A stretch of DNA of 64,000 nucleotides, taken from contig JBHIBO010000003.1 in assembly GCA_046759185.1 (NCBI GenBank), forward strand, positions 1-64,000, given 5' to 3'. Positions 34,096-43,700 of the stretch are shown piece after piece. Numbering within the stretch: the first letter of the stretch is position 1; each line of letters opens with the position of its first letter. The DNA comes from JAJISK01 sp046759185. Lineage in GTDB: Archaea > Thermoplasmatota > Thermoplasmata > RBG-16-68-12 > JAJISG01. The translations under genes were made by a program, and so were the position numbers. Below the pieces are notes generated by a model. That model saw nothing but the letters and a program-made list of their open reading frames with translations. It did no database searches and had not been told where the DNA came from.

Positions 34096-34208
34096 CCCTT
34101 CTTGCCGGTCAGCCCTCGTGGTTCTCGTTCATGTACCTGGGGGGAACGTTTCTCGTGTTCGCGATGACGCTCTCGGATCTATGGCCGTGGCGCAAGCCGA
34201 GTGTCTAA
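34014..34208 (+). CDS. small membrane protein, overlapping the previous gene
   Basis: A 64-residue frame starting MEKDRPIEGGRRGG, with two hydrophobic segments (ILALQAVFGIAIVTLLAG and FSFMYLGGTFLVFAMTL). It overlaps the previous frame by 82 bases, which is long for a real overlap. A single base change near 34020-34060 could merge the two into one four-helix protein. It is given separately because both frames look like membrane protein sequence. Confidence 0.45.
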   Translation: MEKDRPIEGGRRGGILALQAVFGIAIVTLLAGQPSWFSFMYLGGTFLVFAMTLSDLWPWRKPSV

Positions 34209-34288
34209 GATCTTTGTGACTTGCGTCGGCTCCGACAACCGAAAGGGTTTTGGGGGGGTGGTTTATAGACCGGCCGGGGGAGTTCAAG

Positions 34289-34849
34289 GTGGCTGTCGAC
34301 GTAGTTTTGGCTTTGCAGGCAACTGTCCTCATGTTTTACGGAGTGAATTTCTTCGTCCTGGGGATGGTCCTGCTGGGGTACGGGGAATTGAAGGACGCGG
34401 GTCCGATCTTCCTTGCCGCTGGGGGGATAAACGGGATCATCGCCCTCGTCCTCTTCAACGAGCAGTTCGCGGCCGGGTCGGGGACTTTCGTCATCGTCGC
34501 TTTCCTCCTGCTCGTCTTTGCGATCACGTGGCTCGCCGCAGGAACCGTCGCGATCATGGGCGCCGGCGCCAAACCCATTGGCAGCCTGGGCATATTCTTC
34601 GGGCTGGCCATGATCCCCTTCGCTGTGTTCCTCGTCCAGGGACAGGACGTGCCCAGCTGGGGATGGCTGACGATCAACGTGGTTTCGTGGATTTGGGTGT
34701 TCTTTACCCTGCCACTCGCCTTCGTGTTCAACGTAATCAGCGCGAAGGTCGCGGGCTGGAGCTTCATCATCCAGGCGTTCTACACCCTCTGGATTCCGGC
34801 GGCTCTGCTGATGGCGGGCGTCGTCGCCCCCCCTCTGCTAGGGATCTGA
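34289..34849 (+). CDS. polytopic membrane protein, possible AmiS/UreI-type channel
   Basis: A 186-residue protein with about six transmembrane segments (LQATVLMFYGVNFFVLGMVLL, then AGGINGIIALVLFN, FVIVAFLLLVFAITWLA, LGIFFGLAMIPFAVFLV, VVSWIWVFFTLPLAFV, FYTLWIPAALLMAGVV). The length and helix count fit the AmiS/UreI family of small amide or urea channels, and ITWL in the third helix is reminiscent of it, but the match is weak. The start is GTG at 34289, about 24 bases after GTTTATAGAC (34261-34270), a leaderless arrangement. An in-frame codon 39 bases upstream would lie upstream of the TATA box and is unlikely. Confidence 0.55.
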   Translation: MAVDVVLALQATVLMFYGVNFFVLGMVLLGYGELKDAGPIFLAAGGINGIIALVLFNEQFAAGSGTFVIVAFLLLVFAITWLAAGTVAIMGAGAKPIGSLGIFFGLAMIPFAVFLVQGQDVPSWGWLTINVVSWIWVFFTLPLAFVFNVISAKVAGWSFIIQAFYTLWIPAALLMAGVVAPPLLGI

Positions 34850-35084
34850 AGCTTCGGATTCCGTAAGACGGCGGCCCCGCGGCACTGAATGCGCTCGCCC
34901 GGAAGCATGACGCTCCCCCCTTCCACTCCAGGGTCACCCGCGGTCCTCCAGGAGGCCCGTCATAGCTAAATAACGGCGCTAGTTCCTCGAAGGGCATCCA
35001 CGGGCGAGCGTGGGCGTCGTCACCGTCACGCTTTGCGGGCCTATGGGCACCAAGCACGGGGGACACCACGAGAGGAGCGGAAGC

Positions 35085-36718
35085 ATGAAGGGTTTGATGA
35101 TGGATTTTCAGCTGACCCTGCCCCCTCTTCTGAAGCGGGCGGGAACGTACTTCGGCTCGGTTGAAATCGCCAGCAGGCTGCCCGACAGGTCCTATCACCG
35201 GTACACCTACGGGGACTTTCATGACCGGGCCCTTGGATTGGCCGCCGGCCTGACCGAAGCGGGCTTGAGGCGAGGAGATCGGGTGGGAACCCTGATGTGG
35301 AACCACTACGCTCACCTGGAGGCATACTTTGGCATCCCCTCGGCCGGCTTCGTGGTCCACACCCTCAACCTGCGGCTGCACCCCTCGGAGATCGCCTACA
35401 TCGTCAACCATGCGGAGGACAGGATCCTCATCATCGACGACGTCCTCCTTCCGTTGTACGACCGGTTCAAGGATGAGGTCGAGCCGGAAGAGGTCCTCGT
35501 GGTCCCCCTGACGGGGAAGCCCGTGCCGGATCGGTACACGAGCTACGAGGCATTCATCAACCGAGAGGACGGGGAGTTTGTGTCCCCGGAGCTACGAGAG
35601 GACGAGGCCGCCGGCATGTGCTACACCTCGGGGACGACCGGGCGGCCGAAGGGGGTACTCTTCTCCCACCGAGCCATCGTCCTCCACTCCTTCGCCTCTG
35701 CCATGGCCGTCACCCTTGGCCTAGGACAAGACGACGTGATCTGCCCGGTGGTCCCCATGTTCCACGCCAACGCCTGGGGGATCCCCTTCACTTCGACGAT
35801 GATCGGGGCCCAACAGGTCTTCCCCGGCCCCCACCTCGATCCCGTTGGCCTGCTGGAACTCCTCTCCCATGAGCAGGTTACCCTCAGCGCGGGCGTCCCG
35901 ACGCTGTGGATTGGAATGCTGAACGAGCTGGAGAAGGACGCGAGCCGGTGGGACCTCTCCTCGCTGCATACGCTCGTGGTGGGAGGCGCCGCGGCGCCCG
36001 AGGCCCTCATCCGGGGCTTCGACCGCCACGGTATCACGGTCCTGCACGCGTGGGGCATGACGGAGATGGCGCCCCTGGGGACGGTCTCGCACCTAAAGAG
36101 CTACCTGCGGGACCTGTCCAAGGAGGAGGAATACGGGTACCGAATGAAGCAGGGCCTGCCCGTCCCCTTCGTGGAGGCGCGCGTCAGGACTGTGGAGGAA
36201 GGGAAGGAGGTGCCCTGGGACGGCCAGACCATGGGCGAGCTCCAGGTCAGGGGACCGTGGATTGCGGAGGCCTACTACCGGAGGCCCGACTTCGCAGACA
36301 GCTGGACCGAAGACGGCTGGCTCCGGACGGGGGACGTCGTGACCGTGGACGGGGAGGGTTACGTCCTGATCACAGACCGGACGAAGGATCTCGTTCGGTC
36401 GGGGGGGAGTGGATTGGCTCCGTCGCCCTGGAGAACGCCATGATGGCCCACGCGGCTGTGAGCGAGGCCGCCGTGGTCGCGATCCCGCACCCCAAGTGGG
36501 GAGAGAGACCCTTGGCCGCGGTCGTTCTCAGGGAGGGTCAGAAGGCCGATGCCGATGAGCTTCGCGAGTTCTTGGCGCCCCGTTTCCCCAAGTGGTGGCT
36601 ACCCGATGCCATCGTGATTCGGGAGGATATCCCCAAGACGTCCGTAGGCAAGTTCCTAAAGTCGCAGCTGAGGGAGGAGTACAGGGACTGGAAGTGGGGG
36701 GAGGCCGAGGGCGGATGA
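35085..36718 (+). pseudogene. AMP-forming fatty acyl-CoA ligase, frameshifted
   Basis: An ANL-family medium/long-chain acyl-CoA synthetase (AlkK-like: MDFQLTLPPLLKRAG at the start). It has the P-loop YTSGTTGRPKGVLFSH, the WGMTEMAPLG substrate region and the hinge DGWLRTGDVV. The frame breaks at a run of seven Gs (36401-36407): TDRTKDLVRSGG is followed by nonsense to a stop at 36443. One extra G restores GEWIGSVALENAMMAH and then the catalytic-lysine region KTSVGKFLKSQL up to 36718. The break may be a homopolymer error in assembly, in which case the gene is intact and has about 544 residues. GAGGAG precedes the ATG at 35085. The next gene starts in its stop codon (ATGA). Confidence 0.85.
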
Positions 36719-38622
36719 AAATTCCTTCTCATCTCCGGCGGATGCTAGAGAGGGCCTTGGAGGACACGGAGGCCTTTTGGGCGGAGGCGGCGGAAGAGCT
36801 CCATTGGTTTAGAAGGTGGGACAAGGTCTTCGAGTGGAAGTCCCCCCTCTTCAGATGGTTTCTCGGCGGGCAGACGAACCTGTCCTACAATTGTGTTGAC
36901 TACCACGTGGAACGGGGGAGGGGGAATCGAGCAGCAATCGTGTGGGAATCTCCGGAAACGGGAAAGGATCGCATCCTCACTTACAACCTGCTGCTCCGGG
37001 AAGTCGAGCGGTTCGCCGCAGCGCTGAAGGCACTCGGTGTCGGAAAGGGCGACACCGTGACCATTTACCTGCCTGTGATCCCGGAAGCCGCCATCGCCAT
37101 GCTCGCGACGACCCGGATCGGCGCCATCCACTCTGTCGTTTTCGCGGGCTTCGGCTCTCCCGCCCTCGCAGAGAGAATTGTGGACGCCGGCTCTAAAGTG
37201 GTGGTCACGGCAGATGTTGCCTACAGGAAGGGAAAGACCATCCAGCTCAAGGAGACAGTGGACGAGGCTCTTGAGACTCCGAATCCGGTGGAGAAGGTGA
37301 TCGTGCTCGAGAGGGGCGTTCAGGAGCCACCAGGGAAGAAGGGGAGGGACCTGTCCTGGGAGGGGGCTTTAGAGCTTGGGAAGAGTGTAACCGCCGATGT
37401 TGTGGCAATGGAGGCAAATGAGCCGGCCTACATCCTCTACACCTCCGGAACGACGGCTAAACCCAAAGGGACGGTGCACGTCCACGGCGGATACCAGGTC
37501 TACATCCATGCCATGGGCAAATGGGTTTTCGATATGAAAGGCACGGAAACGTGGTGGGCGTCGTCGGATGTCGGTTGGATCGTCGGGCACAGCTACATGA
37601 TCTACGCCCCGCTCCTCATCGGTTGCTCCACCGTGATGTACGAGGGGGTCCCCGATTATCCGTCCCCCGATGCGTGGTGGAGGGTGGTCGAGAAGCACCG
37701 GGTCACCAAGATATTCACGGCCCCGACGGCCGTCAGGCTACTGATGAAGTACGGGGAAGAATGGCCTAGGAAGCACGACCTGACCTCTTTGAAGGCGGTC
37801 GTGTCGGCGGGGGAAGTGCTCAATCCCGCTGCGGTGGAATGGCTGCAGAAAAAGGTCCTTGATGATGTCGTGCCGGTAATCGATCACATGTGGCAGACCG
37901 AAAGCGGGGGCCCCATGGTGGGCAATCCGTACGGCATTAGTATGTTACCTATCAAGGCCGGCTCGGCGACGATACCCCTTCCCGGCATCGAAGGCGATAT
38001 CGTCGATAACCAGGGAAAGTCGCTCCCTCCAGGCACCAAGGGGATCTTCGTGTGCCGCCGACCCTTCCCCGGACTGACCCCGACCCTCTGGAACGATCCG
38101 GACAGATACGCCCGTGACTACTGGAACAAGATTCCAGACTGCTACTACACGGGTGACGCCGCCCTGAGAGATGAAGATGGGTACGTGTGGTTCCTAGGAA
38201 GGGATGATGAAGTCATGAACATCGCGGCCCACCGCATTGGCACCATCGAGGTCGAGAACGTGTTGGTGGCGCATCCTGCTGTGACGGAGGCGGCCGTGGT
38301 TGGGAAGCCGGACCCCCTCAAAGGCGAGGTGGCCGTTGCCTTTATGGTCCTCAAGAAGGGCCAGGAGCGGAGCCCACGACTCAAGCAGGAACTGAGGGAC
38401 CTGGTCAGGGAGGGGATCGGACCCTTCGTCGTCCTCGAGGACATCCTCTTCGTGAACATGGTGCCAAAGACCAGGAGTGGCAAGATAATGCGGAGGCTAA
38501 TCAAGGCGTTCATAACCGAGGGGGAGCTTGGAGACTACTCCACCATAGAGGATGAAGCGTCCCTGGATGAGGTCAGGAGAGCGGTCGAGGGGCTCACCGA
38601 AGCCCTCAGAGGGGCGGGGTAG
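36715..38622 (+). CDS. acyl-CoA synthetase (Acs-like, AMP-forming)
   Basis: A 635-residue relative of acetyl-CoA synthetase, clearly separate from the enzyme at 31436. The N-terminal ELHWFRRWDKVFEWKSPLFRW, the P-loop YTSGTTAKPKG, DHMWQTESGGPMVG, the hinge DGYVWFLGRDDEVMNIAAHR, and PKTRSGKIMRRL (acetylation lysine) are present. It probably activates acetate, propionate or a hydroxy-acid such as 3-hydroxypropionate. It lies between an acyl-CoA ligase and an MDR reductase, with a four-base overlap upstream and a three-base gap downstream. Codons such as AGG, AGA and ATA are more frequent than in neighbouring genes, hinting at a different history. Confidence 0.92.
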   Translation: MKIPSHLRRMLERALEDTEAFWAEAAEELHWFRRWDKVFEWKSPLFRWFLGGQTNLSYNCVDYHVERGRGNRAAIVWESPETGKDRILTYNLLLREVERFAAALKALGVGKGDTVTIYLPVIPEAAIAMLATTRIGAIHSVVFAGFGSPALAERIVDAGSKVVVTADVAYRKGKTIQLKETVDEALETPNPVEKVIVLERGVQEPPGKKGRDLSWEGALELGKSVTADVVAMEANEPAYILYTSGTTAKPKGTVHVHGGYQVYIHAMGKWVFDMKGTETWWASSDVGWIVGHSYMIYAPLLIGCSTVMYEGVPDYPSPDAWWRVVEKHRVTKIFTAPTAVRLLMKYGEEWPRKHDLTSLKAVVSAGEVLNPAAVEWLQKKVLDDVVPVIDHMWQTESGGPMVGNPYGISMLPIKAGSATIPLPGIEGDIVDNQGKSLPPGTKGIFVCRRPFPGLTPTLWNDPDRYARDYWNKIPDCYYTGDAALRDEDGYVWFLGRDDEVMNIAAHRIGTIEVENVLVAHPAVTEAAVVGKPDPLKGEVAVAFMVLKKGQERSPRLKQELRDLVREGIGPFVVLEDILFVNMVPKTRSGKIMRRLIKAFITEGELGDYSTIEDEASLDEVRRAVEGLTEALRGAG

Positions 38623-38625
38623 GCT

Positions 38626-39669
38626 ATGAGGGCGGTCGTCTTCAGCGAGCACGGCGGGCTCGAGAAGCTCCAGTACACGGAGGTGCTACAGCCGGAGACC
38701 TCGGCCATGGAGGTCTTGATCCGGGTAAAGGCCTCCGGCTGCAACTACAACGACATATGGGCTCGAACTGGAATGCCTGGGTTGAAAGTGCCCCTACCCC
38801 ACATATCGGGCAGCGACGTTTCGGGGGTGGTAGCCGAGGTCGGAGAGGAAGTCTCCAGAGTTAACGTGGGAGACGAGGTCCTCATCCATCCAGGAATTTC
38901 GTGTAGGAGTTGCGAATACTGCACCTCGGGCAGGGAGTACTTTTGCAGACAGTTTCGGATCTATGGATTTCAGACAGGTCCCTTGGAGGGCGGCCACGCG
39001 GAATACGCAAAGCTTCCGGAGGCGAATGTGCTTCCCAAGCCGGAGAACCTGACCTTTGAAGAGGCTGCGGCCCTTCCCCTCGTCCTCCTGACCGTCTGGC
39101 ATATGCTCGTAACACGGGCCGGGGTCAAACCTGGCCATGACGTCCTGGTCCTGGGTGGCGCCGGCGGGGTTGGGAGTACGGCGATCCAGGTGGGGAAGCT
39201 CTTCGGAGCGCGGGTAATCGCCACGGTCGGAAACGAGGAAAAGCTGGAACTGGCCCGCAAACTCGGGGCAGACGAGGTAATCAATCACTCGGCGCAGAAC
39301 ATCGCCGAGGAGGTGAGAAAGGCGACCCACAGGCGAGGGGTAGACATCGTCGTGGAACACGTAGGTCAAGCGACGTGGGAGCAAAGCATGAGCAGCCTCG
39401 CCTGGGGTGGTACAATCGTGACATGCGGCGCGACGACGGGGTACGATGCCAGAACGGATCTGAGGTACCTCTTCAACAAACAGCTTAACCTCTTAGGCTC
39501 GCATCAAGGCCGCAAAGCCGAGCTTGTGGAGGCTCTCAGGTTCGTGAAGAGCGGGGAAATAAAACCCGTGATCTCGACCGTCCTGCCCTTATCACAAGCC
39601 GCGGAAGCGCAGAGGCAGATGGAGCAGAGAGAAGTCATGGGGAAAGTCGTCCTGACCCCCTCACCATAG
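38626..39669 (+). CDS. zinc-binding MDR reductase/dehydrogenase
   Basis: A 347-residue MDR protein, paralogue of the one at 2327. It has the structural-zinc motif CRSCEYCTSGREYFC, the Rossmann motif VLGGAGGVGSTAIQVGK (about 168-184) and a C-terminal GKVVLTP. The catalytic-zinc GHE motif is replaced by SGSDVSG, so the active-site zinc is probably lost. As the third gene of an operon with two acyl-CoA synthetases it may reduce an activated acid, such as acryloyl-CoA, or oxidise an aldehyde or alcohol to feed them. That role is inferred from context alone. Confidence 0.88.
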   Translation: MRAVVFSEHGGLEKLQYTEVLQPETSAMEVLIRVKASGCNYNDIWARTGMPGLKVPLPHISGSDVSGVVAEVGEEVSRVNVGDEVLIHPGISCRSCEYCTSGREYFCRQFRIYGFQTGPLEGGHAEYAKLPEANVLPKPENLTFEEAAALPLVLLTVWHMLVTRAGVKPGHDVLVLGGAGGVGSTAIQVGKLFGARVIATVGNEEKLELARKLGADEVINHSAQNIAEEVRKATHRRGVDIVVEHVGQATWEQSMSSLAWGGTIVTCGATTGYDARTDLRYLFNKQLNLLGSHQGRKAELVEALRFVKSGEIKPVISTVLPLSQAAEAQRQMEQREVMGKVVLTPSP

Positions 39670-39935
39670 GTTCAGTTTCAGCAGGTTTCATCGCAAGACA
39701 CCTAGGAGATTGGAGCTACCCTCAGTTTTGCAGCATAAGCCCTCCAGCGCGTCAATGCAACGCCGATAACACCATCTCAATACCCTGACCGCCATGGTCC
39801 CACACTTCGCCCGGTCCAGACTAGGTGGGCGGCTTGGTCAGCCCTAGAAGGCGGTAGAGGGGGGAGTCCTCAGACAATCTACAAAGGTATTTATTCAGAT
39901 ATTTGCTACACGCCAGCCCTGGGGGAAGGAGCTTG
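39670..39935. other. 266-base gene-free region before coxM of region B
   Basis: The segment is noticeably richer in A and T than the flanking genes. No reading frame or tRNA is evident. A TATA-like AGGTATTTATTCAGATATTT (about 39886-39905) precedes the start of the coxM operon by about 40 bases and is its probable promoter. The AAGGAG ribosome-binding site is at 39925-39931. Confidence 0.4.
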
Positions 39936-40811
39936 ATGCCTGCAAGGTTTGACTACTATGCGCCTACCTCGCTCAGCGAGGCTGTCGAGCTTTTGGAACG
40001 CCACGACGACAAGGCGAGGGTCCTGGCTGGGGGCCAGAGCCTCGTCCCCCTGATGAAGCTCCGGGTCGGCGAGCCGCTCGGCGTTCTCGTTGATCTCAAT
40101 CGAATCGAAGACCTGGGATACGTGAAGGAGGAGGATGGTGCCCTCCGCATCGGGGCCCTGGCACGCCATCGTGACTTGGAAAACTCGGACATCATCCAAG
40201 GTCGTTACCCCCTACTGGCCGACGCCGCGGGGACCATCGGCGACCTCCAGATCCGCAACCTAGGAACCCCCGCCGGGTCCTTGGCCCATGCCGACCCCGC
40301 CTCCGACTGGGGAGCGGCCTTCCTGGCGTTTGAGAGCGAGGTCACCGCCACCTCTGCAAAGGGGGTTCGGACCATCTCGCTGGATGACTTCTTCGTGGAC
40401 ACCTTCGCCACCGCCTTGGAGCCCGGCGAGGTTCTCACGGAGATTCGGGTTCCCTCTGTAGGGAACGGTTCCGGCGGAAGCTATCAGAAGCTCAAGAGGA
40501 AGGCGGGGGACTTCGCCACCGTCGGAGTGGCCGCACAGCTGCAGCTCGATGGGGGTGGGACTGTGAGCCAGGCGAGACTTGCCCTGACGGCGGTGGGAGC
40601 GACGCCCTTCCGCGCCCAGGATGGGGAGGACCGCCTGCGGGACGGTCCGGCGGACGAGGCGGCCGTGGCCGAGGCGGCCGGCCTGGCGGCCCAGGCGGCC
40701 GAGCCCACAGACGATCTCCGAGGATCCTCGGAATACAAGCGGGCCATGGTGGAGGTCTTCACCCGGCGTGCGTTGGAGACCGCGCTGGAAAGGGCGAGAG
40801 GAGGATCCTGA
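39936..40811 (+). CDS. coxM: molybdenum hydroxylase FAD subunit (CoxM-like), region B
   Basis: A 291-residue FAD-binding subunit that passes electrons from the [2Fe-2S] subunit to an acceptor. The first FAD loop is VLAGGQSLVPLMKLR (about 30-44). The second, usually TIGG followed by a run of residues, appears as NLGTPAGSLAHADPASDW, with Gly-Gly changed. A CO_deh_flav_C domain ends the protein (AGDFATVGVAAQLQL). It starts the M-S-L operon and has AAGGAG five bases before the ATG. The weakened loop may lower FAD affinity. Confidence 0.9.
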   Translation: MPARFDYYAPTSLSEAVELLERHDDKARVLAGGQSLVPLMKLRVGEPLGVLVDLNRIEDLGYVKEEDGALRIGALARHRDLENSDIIQGRYPLLADAAGTIGDLQIRNLGTPAGSLAHADPASDWGAAFLAFESEVTATSAKGVRTISLDDFFVDTFATALEPGEVLTEIRVPSVGNGSGGSYQKLKRKAGDFATVGVAAQLQLDGGGTVSQARLALTAVGATPFRAQDGEDRLRDGPADEAAVAEAAGLAAQAAEPTDDLRGSSEYKRAMVEVFTRRALETALERARGGS

Positions 40812-40854
40812 TTATGAGCGAAGAGTTTCTTGGCTGGACTGGGAGGGAGAGGTG

Positions 40855-41340
40855 ATGGAGGGAGAACCGAAGCTGCATCACGTCGCGCTGACCGTAAATG
40901 ACGAGCGCCGCGAGGGAGACGTCGAGGCCCGTGTCCTACTGGTGGACTTCCTGCGCGACCAGCTGCGTCTCACGGGCGCCCACGTCGGCTGCGACACAGG
41001 CCACTGCGGGGCGTGCACCGTGGTCGTAAACGGTCGCGCGATCAAGGCCTGTTCCATGTTCGCCGTCCAGGCCGACGGCGCTGAGGTGCTCACCATCGAA
41101 GGCCTGGCCTCCGACGGGGAGCTGCATCCGCTTCAGAGGTCCTTCTCGGAGCACCACGGGTTGCAGTGTGGCTTCTGCACGCCCGGCCTCATCATGACGG
41201 CCTACGAACTCTTGGAGCGGAATCCCGATCCCACGGAAGCACAGGTTCGCGAGGGGATATCGGGCAACATGTGTCGATGCACCGGCTATGTGAACGTCGT
41301 GAAGGCCGTCCTTGCGACGGCGGGAGCGAAGGAGGGATAA
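40855..41340 (+). CDS. coxS: molybdenum hydroxylase [2Fe-2S] subunit (CoxS-like), region B
   Basis: A 161-residue subunit with two [2Fe-2S] clusters. The plant-ferredoxin-type cluster is bound by CDTGHCGAC followed by AC about 20 residues on. The C-terminal cluster is bound by CGFCTPGLIM and CRCTGY. The order is diagnostic for the xanthine dehydrogenase/CO dehydrogenase iron-sulfur subunit. The ATG at 40855 follows GGAGGGAGAGGTG directly. It sits between coxM and coxL of the same operon. Confidence 0.93.
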   Translation: MEGEPKLHHVALTVNDERREGDVEARVLLVDFLRDQLRLTGAHVGCDTGHCGACTVVVNGRAIKACSMFAVQADGAEVLTIEGLASDGELHPLQRSFSEHHGLQCGFCTPGLIMTAYELLERNPDPTEAQVREGISGNMCRCTGYVNVVKAVLATAGAKEG

Positions 41341-41344
41341 GGCG

Positions 41345-43696
41345 ATGGCAGCAGCTGAGAAGTACGTGGGAGCGCGTGTCCAGAGAAAAGAGGATGCCCG
41401 GTTTGTCACCGGAACGGGCAGCTACGTAGCAGACCTGGCCCTGCCGGGCATGCTCCACGCGGTCTTCCTGCGAAGCCCCTACGCCCACGCCAAGATCAAG
41501 AAGGTCGACGTCGCCGCGGCCCAAAAGCTCCCGGGGGTCGTGGAGGTCTTCACAGGGGAGGACCTGAAGGACGACATCGGTTCCACCCCCACCGCCTGGG
41601 TGATTCCCGATTCGGATTTGAAGACACCACCCTACCAAGCCCTGGCCACGGAACGGGTCCGCTACCAGGGCGAAGCCGTGGCCGTCGTGGTGGCAGAGGA
41701 TCCCGCCATCGGTGCCGATGCCATCGAGCTCATTGACGTAGACTACGAACCCCTTCCGGTGGTCGTGAACCAGGAGGAGGCCCTCAAGGAGGGAGCGCCC
41801 CAGCTCCACGAAGAGGCGCCCGGCAACCAGGCCTTCAAATGGGTCCTGCCGGGCGGGGACGTGGACGCGGCCTTCGAGGAGGCCGACGTCGTGGTGGAGC
41901 AGCGCCTCGTCAACCAGAGGCTCCAGCCCTCGGCCATGGAGCCGCGAGCCGCCCTGGCCCAGTGGGACGAGGTGGACGAGAAGCTCACGCTGTGGGTGAC
42001 CTCGCAGAACCCCCACATTCATCGTCTCATCCTGGCCGCGTTTGTCCTCGGGATTCCCGAGAACAAACTTCGAGTCATCGCCCCGGACGTGGGAGGCGGC
42101 TTTGGGAGCAAGATCCCGATCTACCCATGGGAAGCCGTCGTATCTCATCTCGCCAGAAAGTTGGGCCGCCCCGTCAAGTGGGTGGAGAGCCGGACGGAGA
42201 ATTACCAAGCGACGACTCACGGTCGGGACATGGTCCAGGACGTCGAGATGGCCGCAAAGAAGGACGGTACAATCCTCGGCATCAAGATCAAGGCCTTCGC
42301 GAATATGGGGGCCTATCTGTCCACGGCCGCGCCCGGAATTCCGACGATTCTCTTCGGGTTCATTATCAGCGGTGCCTACACCATGAAGGCCACCCATGCC
42401 GAGGTAATCGGTGTGTTCACCAACACGACCCCTACGGATGCCTACCGGGGGGCGGGCCGTCCCGAGGCCATGTTCGCGGTGGAGCGGATGGTAGACATCC
42501 TCGCCCGGAAGCTGGGCATGGACCCCGTGGAGATCCGTCGGAAGAACTTCGTTTCTCCGGACGCCTTCCCGTACCAGATTCCCACAGGCCTGACTTACGA
42601 CAGCGGGAATTACCCCGGGACCCTGGCAAAGGCCCTGAAGATCTTGGACTACGACGCATTCCGAGAGGAGCAGGCGAAGGCGCGCGAGGAGGGCCGTCTC
42701 CTTGGCATCGGTTTCTCCACCTACCTGGAGTTGTGCGGCTTGGCCCCCTCTCCGGTTTCCACCGGCACCGGTTTCCAGGGAGGCCTCTGGGGCAGCTCCG
42801 TCTGTCGGATGCTTCCCACGGGCAAGGTCTCCGTATTCACAGGGGCGCACCCCCACGGGCAGGGAGAGGAGACAACCTTCGCCCAGATCGCCGCGGACGA
42901 GCTCGGCGTGCCCGTGGAGGACGTGGAAATCGTCCACGGGGACACGGACATGACCCCCATGGGCATGGGGACCTACGGCAGCCGCACGAACCCGGTTGAG
43001 GGCGGGTCGGTCGCCCTCTCGGCCCGCAAGGTGGTGGCCAAGGCGAAGAGGATCGCGGCCCACCTCTTGGAGGCGCGCACCGAAGACATGGCCTTCGAGG
43101 GGGGGAAGTTCTTCGTGAAAGGGGCCCCTGACAAGGCCAAGACCATTCAGGAAGTCGCTTTCGCGGCCTACATGGCTCAGAGCATGCCCGAAGGGGTGGA
43201 GCCCATTCTGGAGGCCACCACCTTCTACGATCCCACGAACTTCGTCTATCCCTTTGGTGCCCACATCTGCACGGTGGAGGTGGACTCCGAGACCGGCGAG
43301 GTGGAGATCCTACGATACGTGGCCGTGGACGACTGCGGGACGATCATCAACCCCATGATCGTGGAGGGCCAGGTCCACGGGGGCGTTCTCCAAGGCGTGG
43401 CCCAGGCCCTCTGGGAGGAAGCCCGCTACGACGAGGACGGGAACCTGCTGACTGGCAGTTTCACGGAATACCTGGTGCCCACGGCGCTGGAGAGTCCGAA
43501 GATCGAGACGGACCATACGGTCACGCCGTCCCCGCACAACCCCCTGGGGGCGAAGGGCATCGGCGAGACGGGAACCATCGCCTCGTCCGAGGCCGTCATC
43601 AACGCCATCGTGGACGCCCTGGAGCCTTATGGAGTGACCCACGTAGACATGCCCGCCACCCCCGAGAAGCTGTGGCGCCTCATCCAAGAAACGTAG
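41345..43696 (+). CDS. coxL: molybdenum hydroxylase large subunit, form II type, region B
   Basis: A 783-residue catalytic subunit. DARFVTGTGSYVADLALPG, DVGGGFGSK, the active-loop signature AYRGAGR (about 366-372, nucleotides 42440-42460), and the C-terminal GAKGIGETGTI with the Glu that faces molybdenum are present. The AYRGAGR signature marks form II ('CO dehydrogenase-like') hydroxylases, whose natural substrates are mostly unknown and which do not need the Cu-binding cysteine. It completes the M-S-L operon; its end faces the coxE gene across four bases. Confidence 0.93.
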   Translation: MAAAEKYVGARVQRKEDARFVTGTGSYVADLALPGMLHAVFLRSPYAHAKIKKVDVAAAQKLPGVVEVFTGEDLKDDIGSTPTAWVIPDSDLKTPPYQALATERVRYQGEAVAVVVAEDPAIGADAIELIDVDYEPLPVVVNQEEALKEGAPQLHEEAPGNQAFKWVLPGGDVDAAFEEADVVVEQRLVNQRLQPSAMEPRAALAQWDEVDEKLTLWVTSQNPHIHRLILAAFVLGIPENKLRVIAPDVGGGFGSKIPIYPWEAVVSHLARKLGRPVKWVESRTENYQATTHGRDMVQDVEMAAKKDGTILGIKIKAFANMGAYLSTAAPGIPTILFGFIISGAYTMKATHAEVIGVFTNTTPTDAYRGAGRPEAMFAVERMVDILARKLGMDPVEIRRKNFVSPDAFPYQIPTGLTYDSGNYPGTLAKALKILDYDAFREEQAKAREEGRLLGIGFSTYLELCGLAPSPVSTGTGFQGGLWGSSVCRMLPTGKVSVFTGAHPHGQGEETTFAQIAADELGVPVEDVEIVHGDTDMTPMGMGTYGSRTNPVEGGSVALSARKVVAKAKRIAAHLLEARTEDMAFEGGKFFVKGAPDKAKTIQEVAFAAYMAQSMPEGVEPILEATTFYDPTNFVYPFGAHICTVEVDSETGEVEILRYVAVDDCGTIINPMIVEGQVHGGVLQGVAQALWEEARYDEDGNLLTGSFTEYLVPTALESPKIETDHTVTPSPHNPLGAKGIGETGTIASSEAVINAIVDALEPYGVTHVDMPATPEKLWRLIQET

Positions 43697-43700
43697 TTTC

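Noticed and set aside
40816..40857. 13-codon frame between coxM and coxS of region B
   Set aside because: MSEEFLGWTGRER is too short and shows nothing beyond chance; it overlaps the coxS ribosome-binding site.
41192..43264. 690-residue open frame on the minus strand
   Set aside because: It lies antisense to the well-supported region B coxL. Long antisense frames are expected in GC-rich coding sequence, and the protein has no recognisable motif.
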